Assembly (NCBI RefSeq): GCF_020882245.1
Contig: NC_083597.1
Coordinates: 79,090,152-79,154,151 of the forward strand
Reading direction: 5' to 3'
From: Rhopalosiphum padi
Taxonomy: Eukaryota > Arthropoda > Insecta > Hemiptera > Aphididae
Length of the DNA stretch: 64,000 nt
The notes below the pieces were generated by a model. That model was not told the origin of the DNA. It saw only the letters and a list, made by a program, of their open reading frames with translations, and ran no database searches. Of this stretch, positions 13,511 to 27,960 are shown in pieces. The position numbers were made by a program, and so were the translations under genes. The first letter of the stretch is position 1. The number at the start of each line of letters is the position of its first letter.

Positions 13511-16500
13511 CAACGTAACTAAAAATATTTAGTTTGCATTTTTATGCAAAACAGAGTAAACATATATATATATATACACATATTAAAATATTTAAACCAA
13601 TTTATTGTAAGAAGAAAATTAAAAGTCATTATATAAATTATTAAATACATGTTTACTGCTGTTCATTAGAGGACTGACTATAATTGATATAGAACTAATT
13701 AATATTTTACTGTTATTAATATAATATATAAATATATATTTACTTTAAATACGAAATTATATTTTAATGATATTATATTGTATTTGCAGGGAAAATAACA
13801 GCAAAAATAAGGTTCAAAACAATAACGAAAAAAAACGTAATTTAACATATTGCATAGAATAATATTAAAGAAAAACTATAAAAAAAAAAAAAAATGTTAA
13901 AAAAATGTTATCTATTCCTGATACATTATGACAGCCACAAATAGATATTATATACCATATTACTATTCAAATGAAATAACCTAAATCTATGAAATTATTT
14001 CTGAATCTATTTAGGCTTTCAGATTTTTTATTTCACCAAAATATTGTAAACATTTTGGACGGCGCGTAGTATAGGCAATTTAGAAGCATCCATGTGTGCA
14101 ACGCAATTTGTGTATTATAATAATATCATAACAATAACTTTGTCATGAGAAAGCGCCATAATAAGATTTTAAATGTTATCTTATATTATATTTTTATATG
14201 TTTCATAGACTTCTTATTATATACTATACATTCTGAAATACTTATTTTTACTTATAATCGTAATATTTGTGTAGCGCAACAACAATAATAATAATTATTC
14301 TTTTTCAAACCCGTAGTTTTAGTTGGGTCAGCAAAAATAATGAGTTTATTTTTAATATTAAAATCTAATAAACAACATAATATAATTACATGAGACCTCC
14401 ACTAACACGACTTTATAACAATAACGAAAATTTGTACAAAAATTGAATTAGTACACAATAAAATTCATTTAAAAACATTTTTGCATGTTTTAATAGCTTA
14501 TATAAATGTAAGACGTCAAAAACTGTATACTCTTATGAAAATTATTTTTTGGTATATTCATAATATTTTTATAGCTCAATGTTTAATTGAAAAAGAGTAA
14601 TTTTATTGTTTTTATTTTGTATTGAATGCATTTGCATATTTTCCAAATGTTAGTGAATAAAAAAGGTATATGTGCATGCTTTTATTTTTAGTGTAATAAA
14701 TCTATAAGACTATACAGATTTTCTGAAAAGCCACACGCGTAGTTTGTTTAATGGCAAATTAACAAAAGGCAATAATATATTTTGAGATTATTTTATAAAA
14801 CAAAACCTATAGGATCATACAATAATTGGATAACTTAGATCTTATTTTATTAACATAAGAAGTAAAAAAATAACTGTAATATTGTATAATAAGTTATTAT
14901 TAGTTAAACAAGAAAGTAAAATTTTAACATAAGATCACTGTTGTAAGTTAACATTTCATATTCTGAATATTTCATATTAATATAGAAAAGTTCATATTCT
15001 GGGATAGAGATTTAATATTTGAAAATTAATTTGTATAAATTTAGTTTTGAATCATGAAGATGTTAAGAAAAAAATTTTTTATCATATAATAAATCTGTTA
15101 AAAAGCTTTATAAAATATAATTATTATATTCAATAAAATAATATACTCAACGCAAGTATGTCTACCTATATTTCAAATTGAATAGATTTGAAGCTTGAGA
15201 ACTTAACGTTTTACATTGATCATGTTCGAAAACAAATTATGAGAATTTTGTTTCCGTCTATATACGTGTTAAATAAAAATAAAAATGATTGAAAGAAAAT
15301 ATTCTTGTTTTGTATATTAATACATTATTACAGTGTCTATTTGATATCTAGTAAGTAATTTTGCAATAGGCCAAATTAAAGACTATTCTTAATAAGAACA
15401 TAATAATTATAAGATATGATTTTAAAAATGAAAAAATTGTTGGAACGAAATATATGTCAAATGCATGTGAAATTAATTAATATCTGTAAAAGTTAAAAAA
15501 AAAAATAAAAAATAATTTTCGAGATCGATTACTAAGATAGTTTACGAACATCTTAATCCGAAGAAATTATAATTTGTTGCCATAGTGCCGTTAACAATAA
15601 ATACCTAACTACCTAAGCAATAGACGTAAACAATTATATTAGAGTTGGCATTTATAAACCACTACAAATATATTTCACAAAATATATTGTGCTCTTATTG
15701 GCTGTTTTCATTGAAGAAAAATAACAATACAAAGTTAATCAATAGTTAATATTTGCTATTCATTTTTTTTAACGATAATTTAACGAAAATAATTAAAATA
15801 TTGTGAATATTATTGCTATGAAATATCCCATATTATATATAGATACTACGAAGATAAGTTCATAAAATAAGTCGAGATGAAATGTATTTAAAAATATTAT
15901 ATTTTCACGTATTTAACATTGAGTTTTCCAGATTCCTATAGACGTATAGTAGTAAAGTTGTTATTGTTATTGTTATTAAGTGAGTTAAAACATATAATAT
16001 GGAATATAATTTATTAAAATATACGTTTTAAAATTGTTTTCGTTAAGAATTGCAAATAATATCTATAATATATATAGTCATTATACAACTAAGTACTTAT
16101 TTTATCAATGAACAATAAAATGTTTTTATTATAATATTGATGTTTATCTAAAAATATTCAAGTAATTTGTATACATGTGTGAGAAGAAATTTTTAATATT
16201 TACTTTCATTAAAATGTTATTAATAAGTCCTTCAATCCAACATGATGTTTTATCAAAGTAGGTATACTGTAAAAAAATAAGATTCGTGTTAATATATAGA
16301 AGTTAGGGTAGTCCTATAACATCCTATTTCCGAGTTGCTTGCAAAATTGATTAATTTAATTGTTCAATAAAATATAGTGGACCAATCACGCACGGGCCAC
16401 AAATCGTGTTCAAGCAATCATCATAAGTTTACTATTGGTTCATTAAATATTTAGTGGTTGTGATTGTTCGTGTAACTTAGAATATAATACAACTTTACTA

Positions 16501-16744
16501 TTGTATTAATTTAATGAAATACTTATTTTTTCAAACTGTAGGTATACAATTTTTTTTAACATAAAAATGATTTCCATTAAATATTAATTCACCGTTGTAT
16601 GTATTTATTTATAGTTCTTTACACTTTTCTTAAATATATAGTTAAAGTAAATATTAAGTTATATGAAGTTTTTTTACCGTAATTAAAAGTATACAATTTT
16701 TTTGTCTGGCTTATAGTTGTTTTAAAGTTTTTAAAATAAAAAGA

Positions 16745-16764
16745 ATATATATATATATATATAT
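16745..16764. repeat. (AT)n microsatellite
   Basis: Perfect alternating AT of about 10 units, flanked by AT-rich unique sequence. Confidence 0.9.
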
Positions 16765-18040
16765 CCACCATATTATAGCCAATTAATTGCATGGGTTATT
16801 AATTGAGGTATTACAAATATACAATCAAAATAATCCATTTGCAGGTATAATATTGTCTCTCATTATTTGGTAGGTATTAAATATAGTTTAATTCTAAAAT
16901 CGTATTAACATTAAAATATAATGGTAAATTATTTTATAGTGGATCATTTTAGTTTATTGAGACATAAAATAAAACAATGTGTAATTATTTTGTGTTCTTA
17001 GGTATTTCAAGGATTAAATATTTTACTTATATTTTACTTATATTGATTTTTATTTGTTGAATTTTGTAATTGCAAGTTATTTTATTATTCAAACAAATTA
17101 ATTGTTACCTACAATAATTATAAATAGGATTTTATGTTCTTAATAACCGAATTATTTGTTATATTAAAGTTATTATTCAGTGTTTTATTCGCATCAATAA
17201 TTAGTCTAAACAAATTGTTCAGTTCCAATTATTATTTATTCTAATAAACTAAAATCATAAGGTATTTTGGGTAAATATTTTCACAAGGTCTTATAACTTA
17301 TTTATTTGGTATTATTTTTTTTTTTTTTGTAGTTTATGAGTTCGAAAGTAATAGGTATTTATAGCTATTATTACTTGTCATATTATATATTATGTAGTAT
17401 AGGTAGTTTTTAACAGTAAAGTAAGATATTTAGATATTATTTTCAAAATAAATATTTGCCTAACCTTGTGGAACCGTTAATACATTTACTACAGTGATTA
17501 TTTTCATTTATAGCAATCATAATATATCGTATCTCTTATAAGTTTTGAATTTTATGTGTGTAAGTGTTATTAAAGTATATCAAAAATAAAGTTCAGCATA
17601 AAAATGATGAAATTTTTATGATAAAATGCCATTAAAATTTAACCATTTAATGTTAAATAAAATTTTTTATATTTCACGGGTATCATAACAATACTATTTT
17701 TTGCTTTTTAATATTAATTTTATATTTAAATTTATAAATATAACATGTTTAGATATTTATAAAAGACTTGACAAAGATTTATATTTAATTATTAGTGTTC
17801 ATTATTTTTATTGTATTTGTTATATATTATGGTTTTATCATTTATTGATTTATTTTCACATTTTAAACTCGTGAACCGTCGACAGCAAACTTGTCTAATC
17901 ATTTTTGTCCCGCACATCAAGTTCAACATCGTAGATTTACGAATTGTTAGAAATGTTATTAGTGTGCCCTTCAACTCGAATTTCGAATATATTATATAGA
18001 CACATAGAGCATAATATGCACTATTCGGAAATCGAACCAT

Positions 18041-19010
18041 ATACCAGCTTTTTTAAAACGGTTTCAACCTATCGTGCGGGTGCGGTGGCAGACGGTTGGC
18101 CATGTATCAAGTGTGTCTAATAACAATATTGCATTCTTAGGACGGTGGGCAATATGTGGGGGAAACTCTGCGATTAGCATATTATAATATGCATGTGTAT
18201 ATATGTATATGCGGGTAAACTATAATGGTTGTCGGCGGGCCGCCCGTTTTGCGATGCATATCGCGTATTCGTATTCATATTATTATAAATATATATTTAT
18301 ATAATGCCTGTTTCTTTTCACATTTGACAACCTATCGATTACACACGCGCAGTGTGGTATATAAGTTCCAACATTAAACGCACTTTTCTCTGCGTACCTC
18401 CACCACATCCTTCGTCAAAATCAAATAACCAACCACCCTCGACCAACGCCAACGCCATGCACACACACACACATACACACGCAGACACGACCTGTAGGCT
18501 GTATTAGGGCGGTACCCTACGCGGTATACCTTACAGGCGAGGTTCTTGTCTAAAAGCATTTCATTATTATATACATCGCACACATATTATTACACTATAA
18601 TATATATATATATACATACATACACTGTATAGACTTGGGTAGGTCTCGACAACTGTAAGGCTTACACGCACACACAAAAACACTATATTATATTATAGTA
18701 CTTATATGGCGGGCACCTTCCACTATTTCCTTATCTCGTCATTTCATATTATATTTTGACGTACGCGCGTTACAGCAAGACATATTATATTATACTGACC
18801 GCGTGTACACGCCTCCACGCGGGTACGAGAATAAAATAAATTCTTTCCAATCGTTCCTCCGATCGTTTAGTATTGTGTTATATATTTTTCTACTGCAGCG
18901 GCGCCGACGACATGACATTTTTCGCCGTCTCATTTTAACGTCTACACCGTGTGCTACCTATATCAAACAGGCGTGGCGTTTCCAATTTTTGAGATTGCGA
19001 TGATGCGTAT
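18041..19010. other. GC-richer CpG patch
   Basis: CpG-containing sequence has a C-rich plus strand around 18390-18470 (CCACC/CCAAC-type strings) leading into a CA microsatellite. A TATATAAG string at 18358-18365 resembles a TATA box, but no initiator or coding exon follows convincingly. Open frames of 60-70 codons occur on both strands without recognisable features. Confidence 0.4.
18460..18480. repeat. (CA)n microsatellite
   Basis: About 10 CA units, with one CATA interruption at the right end. Confidence 0.85.
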
Positions 19011-20860
19011 ATTTTTTTTATGGTGAAATTTGTTCAAAAACCGATTGGCTGTTACTATATTTCTAGTCAAATACGCGCTCTTTGCAATAATTAAATCGTA
19101 TTACCTTTTTTCTCAATACACATCACGAATACGTTCTGTTTTTTGTGTTCTGTTTTTTTTTTATTATTCTTACATAATGTAGAGCCCTATTTTAGGACGT
19201 ACACGAAATGTTGTGTTGTATATTTTATATATTATAATTAACTGGTTTGTGAATTAGTAAATAAAAAAACACAGTTGATGAGTATATGAACTGTGCAGGT
19301 GGTAGCTGCAGTACACCGTAATATTTTATTCTCATAACGATAGTAAATTACTCCTATTATACTATATTATTATACTTATATTATATCATGTAATTTTAAA
19401 CACTGATTTTAATCGGAATCTAATTTATAAGGGCTGACTCTATTAAATGTACCCCCTGTAGTGAAACGCGTGAGATGAATACTAATTCAAAATGCTTTAT
19501 TACTTACAAACCATTTAAGTATGATATAATTAAGTATTATTCTAGTAAGTCTTAAAAAAATCTGTATAATTTGAGTTTATTGAATAACGGTTTACGTTCT
19601 CTGAAAAATTATAAATCTAAAGAAATCAAATTATTTGCGTACTTAAGGTCACGTTATGCCATTATAGATATAATACCACACACAACAAAATATCAACTGA
19701 TTTTTTTTTGATTATATTATATTTAATATTTACTTATACCTTTTGTTAAAAGTTAATTTTTTTATAACTTTTAGAATATCTATGTTAATGTAACGGCTCA
19801 AGGTCACCACACTCTTTGAATTAAACATGATTGTTATATATATTACTACGTACGTCGTGTTTGTAATGTTAATCAAAATTATCAAGAAAACTGCAAAAGG
19901 CTCAGACATATATTTTATACTTACAGCGCATAAACTCCATACTAATATTATCTTTACTGTATTTTTAATGAGAATTATATTATTTAAGACACGTGTTAGT
20001 TTTAATTCGAAGCAGATGTTCTGGAATTGCGTATTGTTTTAAAATGAAAAAAAAACCTAAACAATGGTACTTAAAGGAAATCCATTACCCATTGTATATA
20101 TTACATTTTATTGTCTTTTTTTTAATGTGAATTCAAAATAATACGTTTAAAATGTTTTCAAGTATAAATAGGCATACCCGTCTAAACGAAAAGTCAACTG
20201 AATAATAATGATCTTCGTCGTAAATCGTAGACTTACGGTTTAACGATATCGGTGTACAGGAATTCTGTGAAAACGCGTACTTAATACCTATAAAAAATAA
20301 ATATATGTTGCAGACATCCCATTGTGGTAGGGGCCCAACTTCAAACGCATAATGTATAACATAAATCATAATTCATAATACATAAGAAATTTTAATAATT
20401 ATAACTCGGTTTTCCAGTGAATGTTTTTTTTTAAAAATTATATGCCAGAACAATATTTCTGATACCAAAAATCGGTTTTACTTCAATTTAATTCTGAATG
20501 AATAAAGACAAATCAAACTTATAATTTTCCTTTTATATATTCTATAAAAAAAAATCATTGATAAACACTGGGATCGTTATGTTGAATTTATCGATAAGGA
20601 CTTTAATTTTATCGATGCAAAGTTAATCTCGAAGGTAATTTAAGATGCGCGAAAACATTTCTCCAATACCGAACTGAGAAAGTTTTTGAAAAGATTATTG
20701 TTGTCTTTTTTTTTAATCCGATAAGACCAAATAAATCGTTAAATCACTTTTGTCTATTATACGAAGGTACATTGAAATGATTTATTATTTATTTTATAAT
20801 GCCCTATATTATACAGCTCGAGCGATATTGAACTAATGAGTAATGGTGTATAGTATAATG
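19011..20860. other. AT-rich non-coding stretch
   Basis: This is A/T-rich DNA without a supported gene. A short G/C-containing motif at 20313-20336 resembles one at 12595-12618 (see findings). Nothing else stands out. Confidence 0.6.
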
Positions 20861-21480
20861 TTTCGCTTTAGCAGTGTCGCACGAAAAAATGTGATATTAA
20901 ATTTTCTCAGCGCGACGGGTGGGATTTGTAGGTGTGTAGGTATATATAGTCGCTCATCAGAGTATTACAATATATAATATATATTTTATTAATCGAATTT
21001 CACGCTGAAACGTTCACAGTTATCACGGAGGCTGTTTATATAATTATACAACACGACCAGTTGGCGAATTCGATTCGGACGGAGAGCAACGCGTGGCAGG
21101 CGCAGTAGAGTAGTCGGATGGGTTAGCTATTATATTATAAGAATTGTATCTAAAATCTTAATGTAATTGCCATTATAATATTATAGTCATCGTTGTTGTT
21201 TTTTGTGCGGTGAAACGCCCAGCGCAAAAGTGTCGGTACGGACCGTAATGTCGTAATAGCCTTTGTATATTATACTGTATGGTGTTAGCATTATGCTTAT
21301 TTTAAAGTATAACACGTATAATATATATATCTGGCCACGTATAAAGGCCCGTTTTGTTTCGTTTGCACCGATATAAAATTACACGTCTCGTCCGCCGGCC
21401 ACATCTATCGGTATACGAATAATTTACGATTTCACGCGCGACATCGTCACCGAACCGCCCCGTTCCCACGACGATGACGT
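20861..21480. other. GC-richer CpG patch with promoter-like TATA string
   Basis: The patch contains CpG-rich segments at 21000-21125 and 21380-21480. A well-formed TATAAAGG at 21340-21347, with G/C on both sides, resembles a core-promoter TATA box on the plus strand. I see no consensus initiator at the expected distance and no downstream coding exon, so a promoter is only a possibility. Confidence 0.35.
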
Positions 21481-23250
21481 TGATATTTTTAATGGCGCTG
21501 TGACCAAATCATATTTAAATTGAACGTTTACTGGTTATTACTATAACCTGTGTAATTTTCACATTCGTCGTCGCAATAAAACAATGTAGATTTATTATAG
21601 CGAGTGGCAATAAGTGCGTTCACGTTTGAAATTCGGCCAGTTGAGTAAAAGTCAATACGAAATTATTATGTCTCCATAAAAATCTATATAATTCGTAGCA
21701 TACATCATGCATATTCACGAGGAACTGTGTAGCTTATAAAACGTGTACCTATTGTATCTGGCCGACAGTCAGCGAACATTTTTCCCCGTACGTCAATATA
21801 TTTTAATATTTAATATTATATATAATATGCATATTATAATAACATTATAAATAATATTTATTAATATTTTAAAAAGGTTTTTTTAAATTATTATTGCTTA
21901 ATGATATACAATACGTGCAGGTGTTGATATATTTTTAACATAAGCGAAAAGCGAGTCAGCGAACAATAATGACTATGTTTTAACGTATATATCAATGTTT
22001 ATATATTATTATTATATACATTGATATATCTATATAATATCTAAGTAGACTAGCGACTATGCTATGCGTATTATTATTTAGCAACCCAAATATATATTTT
22101 ATTTTTCTATCCTGTAAAGTATGATGCGTGTTAAATAATTTAAATTTAAATATATGAGTATAAAATTTTAAACTAAGGTAATTAAAATATTAAAATAATT
22201 CGATGTCAAAACATTAACATGAATTGGAGTTATGTGCTTGAAATTGATACACTTTTTTCTTTTTCTTTTTTATAAAAGAGCGATGTTATTCTCATTTCAC
22301 ATCACATATAATCATAATTAATTGCGTTCTTTAATTGTGTAGGTATCCACATCATTTGAGATCCACGTGATAACAATATATTAATTATAAATTTCTACTA
22401 GAGTAAAAAAAAACATAATAACAATGGAGTTTTCCGACATGAATTTTTTGTAACGAATAGGTACTATGTAGTATTTCCCTAATGACGTTTAAATTATTGT
22501 TAAAATTATGGTGATGTCCATATTACCTTAATGGTTAGTTATTCATTTTGCACGAAATCGCAAAACGTGTTATTATTACCTCTCGCAAGCCGGTAAACAT
22601 GTATAATTTTACACAAAATAATTATAATAAACAAAAGAAAAGGCTAATGTATAATAAATTAAAACTTAAATGGAACAAAGGATGAACGTATTTAATTGTT
22701 AATTTTTTGTTTTTATCTTAAATTAAATCTCACCTTCAAAATATTAATAATGAATTTCAAATGTATCGGAACAAATCACAAGAAACAATATTAACTAATT
22801 TTTATCGATGGCATTAAATATAATATCACGTTGTATTTATGGTGGCTTAACATTTCTGATGGGGAAAAAAATTCATTATGTATTATTAATAGCAAAGAAT
22901 TTCACATCAATTAAAATAAACGTACGTACATCGAAGAAACAAATATTGTTATTACCTTCATTTTTTTTTTTAATTTTTAATTGCCTGTTATAGCATTGAA
23001 ATTTATTAATTAGGTTGTCTTTAATTGCGTAATTTAGTGTACCGTGTGCAGTCACGTATTAATCGTCGAACATAATAATAATATATACATAGTGTCTAAC
23101 AATTATATATAAATTATGTTTTTTAGTGTTTTTGTTTTTTTTCATCGAATTCAGGTCAACATAAATAATTATAATATAATGGGTATTTTTTACGGGAAAT
23201 ATGAATTACTTGAAAAAAAAACCCAGTTTAATGTCGAATGGACAAAAAAT
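21481..23250. other. AT-rich non-coding stretch with a hairpin
   Basis: This is A/T-rich DNA with no supported gene. It contains an inverted repeat at 21987-22029: arms ATATATCAATGT and its exact reverse complement, 12 bp each, around a 19-base A/T spacer that can add a few more pairs. Confidence 0.6.
21987..22029. repeat. Inverted repeat, 12-bp perfect arms
   Basis: Perfect complementary arms of 12 bases are separated by 19 bases. The arms include the non-trivial core TCAATG/CATTGA, which makes this less trivially AT than most local palindromes. It could fold as a small hairpin in DNA or RNA. No function can be assigned. Confidence 0.7.
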
Positions 23251-24560
23251 AAAAAACAGAAATCGGTAATCGATTAATCGTCTACAATGCAATCGACCGT
23301 TTGTTCGGTCGGTCGTCCGCCATAACACAACGATATGCTTAACAAGTTTATCGATTTAGGTAAAGGTTATAAACTTATAAATAATATTATAATAATAACG
23401 TTCGAGCCGGCATAATATTACTTGGCCGATAATACGCACACACCGCTTAAACGCCACCGTAATAATTCGACAACAATCGAATTCCCGTGATAATGTACCG
23501 ATTTCGCCATCCGCCACGTTTCGTTCATTTAAACAATAATTGTATTGCGCTGCACTTATAATAATTATGTCGTCAGAACGGGTATACCCACTTGCCCACA
23601 ATATGTGTATATATACGATATTAAATTTTAATCGAAAGCCAGATCGGATGGATAAAATCACACGCATGCAGACCTACAGACTAAAATCTGTCAGTCGGAT
23701 TTCACGCTCATAATAATGATATCAAAGTGTGCGCGTTTAATACGAACAACTACATTATTACCATAATACTCATATTATTGTGCGTCAACCGCAATAGAGT
23801 ATTGCACGCAGCGCAATATATTTTATATGGTTTTGCAATGCATACGCAGCGCGTTGAGAAATTAACACATATATTCCGACATATTTGTCTTTTTTTTTTT
23901 TATCGCTATAGTTCTCCGATCTCACTGTACAACAATTATTGGACGTACGTTCAGGTCGACGTGTATATGGTTAATTCGGGTCCCGTCGGATCGAGTCGGG
24001 AATTCGAACCGACGTGGGGGTCGCAGTGCACATATAATATATTATAGAGTAAAGCTCCATTCGGACTTTCGCACGACGTCGCGTCCGGACATGTAAACAC
24101 TTATCTATGTAATAGTATATACATATATTGCGTGGGCGCGTGTCTGGAATTCCTGCCATACTAGTGTACCGTGGATAAGGGCCTTTGATCCCGCAGAACG
24201 ATCCTTTATCCCACCGGAATTTTATATATTATCTTCCTTTACAGCGGCATTTGACGATTTTCCGTCCTTTCTGCCGCCGAGAGATTTTCTCATAGACTTT
24301 TACAAATATTTTTTTTCTTACCTCCTTTGATCCGTTGCGCATATTATATTATATATTATATAAATGTACATATATGACTGCAGCAATTCATATACGGCGG
24401 TCAACTGTATAATACCGCAGTCCGCAGTGCACAATTTACGACCCCTTTGCCCTTAACTCACACAGTCGCACATACACGTGTAATTTTACCACCGCATGTT
24501 GTATGAAATACACAAATTGGCAATGTGTGGCGTTTCGCGTTTGTGTATGTCACGGTAAAA
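23251..24560. other. GC-richer CpG patch
   Basis: CpG-containing sequence is densest at 23390-23560 and 23945-24110. A minus-strand string near 23990-24020 superficially resembles a tRNA B box, but no acceptor or T stem can be formed. Open frames of up to 106 codons lack recognisable features. Near the right end, 24484-24560 contains an interrupted inverted repeat. Confidence 0.4.
24484..24560. repeat. Interrupted inverted repeat
   Basis: The left part carries TTTTACC and then ATACACAAA. The right part carries TTTGTGTAT and then GGTAAAA. These are exact reverse complements of 9 and 7 bases with unequal spacers, around a CpG-rich loop. It could be a regulatory palindrome, a tiny mobile-element relic or chance. 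Confidence 0.45.
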
Positions 24561-26980
24561 AATGTATAATAATATCTGGCGTAAGTACACTGTACATATC
24601 ATATATATATATATATATATTATACACGATGTGAAAAATTGACATGGATATCGGTGTTATAATGTGATTTGGACCAATATATTTTACTATAATATCAATA
24701 TAAGAGAGTGCCTATATTTATACAACTATATTTAGGCATAAATTAAACCAAAATTGTTGGGAATGAAGAACTTAGACTCGTTCGAGTCTGTATTATAGAC
24801 GACAGAGAAGTACCGTTGTAAACAGTTCATTCACAATATGCACAGGAAAATCTCTTTATTTGACTGTCAAGTTATTTTAGTGACACATTCTACGTTTTGG
24901 GTCCAAACCAAGGATGATCGTTAGCAGAAAACGTTATGATAGATATACTGTTTTACGTTCCATTTACGAATTACATATTTCATAAAGGTGCTCAAGACGT
25001 GCAAAATAAAAACAATTTTTTGGTTTAGCACTAACAATTGGCTTTAGTTTTAACTTATAATGTAAAATGGCACAAATTTATCTTAAAAAAAAAATAATAA
25101 TAATAATAATAATATTCTTAATAAGTTTTAAGAATAGTTTAGTATAAATTATATAATTTTTATGTAATCATTTTGGATAACAGCATTTGTCAACAAATAA
25201 ATAAATAAATATATTGTTTTAGGAATTTAACTTGGAAATAGAAAGTATGAATATACGATATTATATTATATAATAATAAATTCATGTATTCTTGCTGAAT
25301 GATATAAATAATATTCGGGTAAAGAATAAACAGACAACGAAAAATCGCTTCCGCCAAATCCAAGATGGTTCCAATCCTTTTGCGACGAAAATGTAGGACG
25401 ATGATACATAAAGATATACACATTATATAGGTTTGTATAAAAGGAAAAAAATCGACGGGCAAATGTAAAGTTATACAAAACGGGGCCTTTTGTAAAACAC
25501 CTTTAACGTTTTCCACTCTGTAAAACTCCGTATTTGTTTACCAGTTCACTTTTCGGCTTCCGTTAAAATGTAAATTCCGTCAATAACTCACAAAGGCGCC
25601 TGAAAAGCTCGGAAACACAAAAGTTTAGCGAGCACCTATGTATATACAATATTATACTATTGAATTTCATGCAGCAATCAGTGGATGAAAAAAAGTTTCA
25701 CCGCTCGAGTATACTTGTCGAGTGAATTTTACACAGTTCCTCTTGATCGGCTACTGGCAGCCGTTACAACACATACACACATTTATATTATATAAAATAT
25801 ACATATATATAGCTGCTGTGTGCGTGCGCGGCGCAAGTGTCGTTTTGTTTTCGGTATTTTTCTTTCTTTTCTTTTCTTCGTTAAATCCTAAACAATGGAC
25901 TGTCGTATTTTTTACTTCATATTTTTCAACAGCGTTGAAACCATTGACCGCCCACCAAATAACTAAAACTGTTCGTAAAAAGTTTCGAAATTTTATCGAA
26001 ATCGATAATATACGTACTTATACATATTATAGTAGGTATATAAATATAAGAACACGTCGTGCGTGGGTTATGTAATATTATAAGATGTAGATACTATTGA
26101 AAAATAAAAATGCTCTCCAATGATATTATAGTTTTTAATATGCGGTGCGGGTTAACGAAAAAATGTGATGCGAACAATGCATGCTAAAAACTGTTTTAAT
26201 ATTGTAATACATAGATACTCTTCACTCGACCAGAAACTTTCAGTTAATATTTGTACGGTCTAGGGATAAAACAGTACCAATAAAAATGTCCGTCAATATA
26301 AAACATAAATCGGCGATATGATTTTTACTCTCTGTTTAACGTTAATCATAAAAAAAATATTTAAATACGAGTATATATACAATAATACATATTATATTAC
26401 ATATTTTATATGCAAAGAAACATTAACCCGATGAATTCGAATCGGAACTGAGTTTCCCGACGAGCAACAACGAGTATCTGTGTGCGTGTGTATGCAATGT
26501 ATAATAAAATACAAATTGATATGTACAGGTACTTATTATAAACAATAAATAACATTACTAAAATAATATGAAAATAACCAAAACGATTTACCTAACCCTA
26601 AATTCAGGGTTATACGATATATAAATGCCAACATCATAACACTGTTACCATAATATAATTATGTTTTGTTTTAGTAAACATAATATCATGTCCGTAATTT
26701 ACAACGAACAAGAAAAAAATATTTATTTGTTCGTAAAAATGTCATTGTATTTTTATGTTTTTTTTTTTTTTTTTTTATTATTTTTCTTCTATAACTTATA
26801 AGTTACAATATGATGTATTGCATTGTATACGCGTTCATACAGACTGTAGATATAATCCATCTATGCGTTTCCGTAAACGGATATATACTAATACCGCAGC
26901 GATCTTCCCGTTAATAACCTGGACCTTAAGTCCGAGAAAATGTGTATGTCGGGTGATGTATTAATCATAATATAAACAGC
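24561..26980. other. Mostly AT-rich non-coding DNA
   Basis: A/T-rich DNA holds an AT microsatellite at 24601-24620, an AAT repeat at about 25092-25113, and a T run at about 26758-26777. Moderately GC-richer spots (25330-25560, 25700-25860) hold overlapping chance frames on both strands, none recognisable. Confidence 0.55.
25092..25113. repeat. (AAT)n trinucleotide repeat
   Basis: About seven uninterrupted AAT units follow directly on an A run. No other structure is associated. Confidence 0.9.
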
Positions 26981-27960
26981 TACGTACTAATAACAAAACG
27001 GCCGCACTCTTAAATATACACCAATATACATCAATTAGGTATATATCATTATGTATAAGATTTCCCCGCGGTGGTTTCCACCGACTTGTGTTATTGTAAT
27101 ATACGCATATATAACGTATAAAGTATATACGGCGATGGCTTACTGTAGCAGTACTTGTAACAATCGTATGTATAATATGCACGGATAGTTTGTTTGTATG
27201 CAGATATTATAATTGTTATTATTTATCCCCGATCATTATGCCTCATATATTATAGATTTAGCCCATGGCACGAATGCGGAAGTGTGTGTTTGTGTATGTG
27301 AACATAATATAATATAATACAACGATCGATTCGATGAGGATTATTATATATATATATATATATATATATAGATGCGTGATGTGGAGATAAAAAAAAATTC
27401 GAAAATGATATACAATAAACAATGCATGCCGCGCTGTTGCCAGTACTACGCGGGTTTTAATTTTTTTTTTTTATTTCTTTATTGTGTCTGGATTTTGAGT
27501 GTATTATACACGTATACGAGCAGCTCTCGTCGGGACCCGACCTGGGAGTATTGTTGTAGTGTGTCGTACATGCGTTGTATACTATTATATGCACATGTCT
27601 GGCTCACAGTGTATAGATTATAGCTGATAAGGGTCAAAGGGATGTATTTATTATAACGATATTGTTGTGTTCCAGGAGAATAACTCACGTGCGTGTCTGC
27701 GAGTACGCGACCCGTGGGCGTGGAAGAATAATCGATCACGGGAACGGTGACGTGAACGCGACGTCTGAACGAGGAATAGATCAAAATTATCGGACCGTGT
27801 GGCAGAGCCACGTGATTACCGCAAGGAGTCGAGTGTGCGTTCGATAAAATAATTTAGTATTATCTTTTTTTATTATACTTTCCCCGTATACCCGATCCCG
27901 AAGCACATATTGTGTCACTTGAATTATACATGTGTATACGGGATTTTGCGCTTAAAATTA
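26981..27960. other. GC-richer CpG patch with possible non-coding exon
   Basis: An AT microsatellite at 27345-27370 separates two CpG-containing halves. In the right half a pyrimidine-rich run ends in TGTTCCAG at 27668-27675. It is followed by a GC-rich segment (27676-27845) that carries CACGTG-type strings. This looks like a splice acceptor plus exon body, but I found no convincing donor and no recognisable protein. Confidence 0.35.
27345..27370. repeat. (TA)n microsatellite
   Basis: Perfect alternating TA of about 13 units. Confidence 0.92.

Larger units (their letters stand above)
10801..18040. other. Long AT-rich non-coding block
   Basis: This is the longest continuously AT-rich block of the window, with many A/T microsatellites and no supported gene. 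A hexanucleotide-like TTATTG run lies near 15958-15978. A long T run followed by GTAG near 17316-17332 looks like a splice acceptor by chance. The one GC-richer spot, near 12575-12625, shares a short motif with 20313-20336 and is reported as a finding. Confidence 0.65.

Noticed and set aside
23985..24030. tRNA B-box-like string (GGTTCGAATTCC) on the minus strand
   Set aside because: The loop and T stem do not close with standard lengths, and no A box, anticodon arm or acceptor stem can be drawn.
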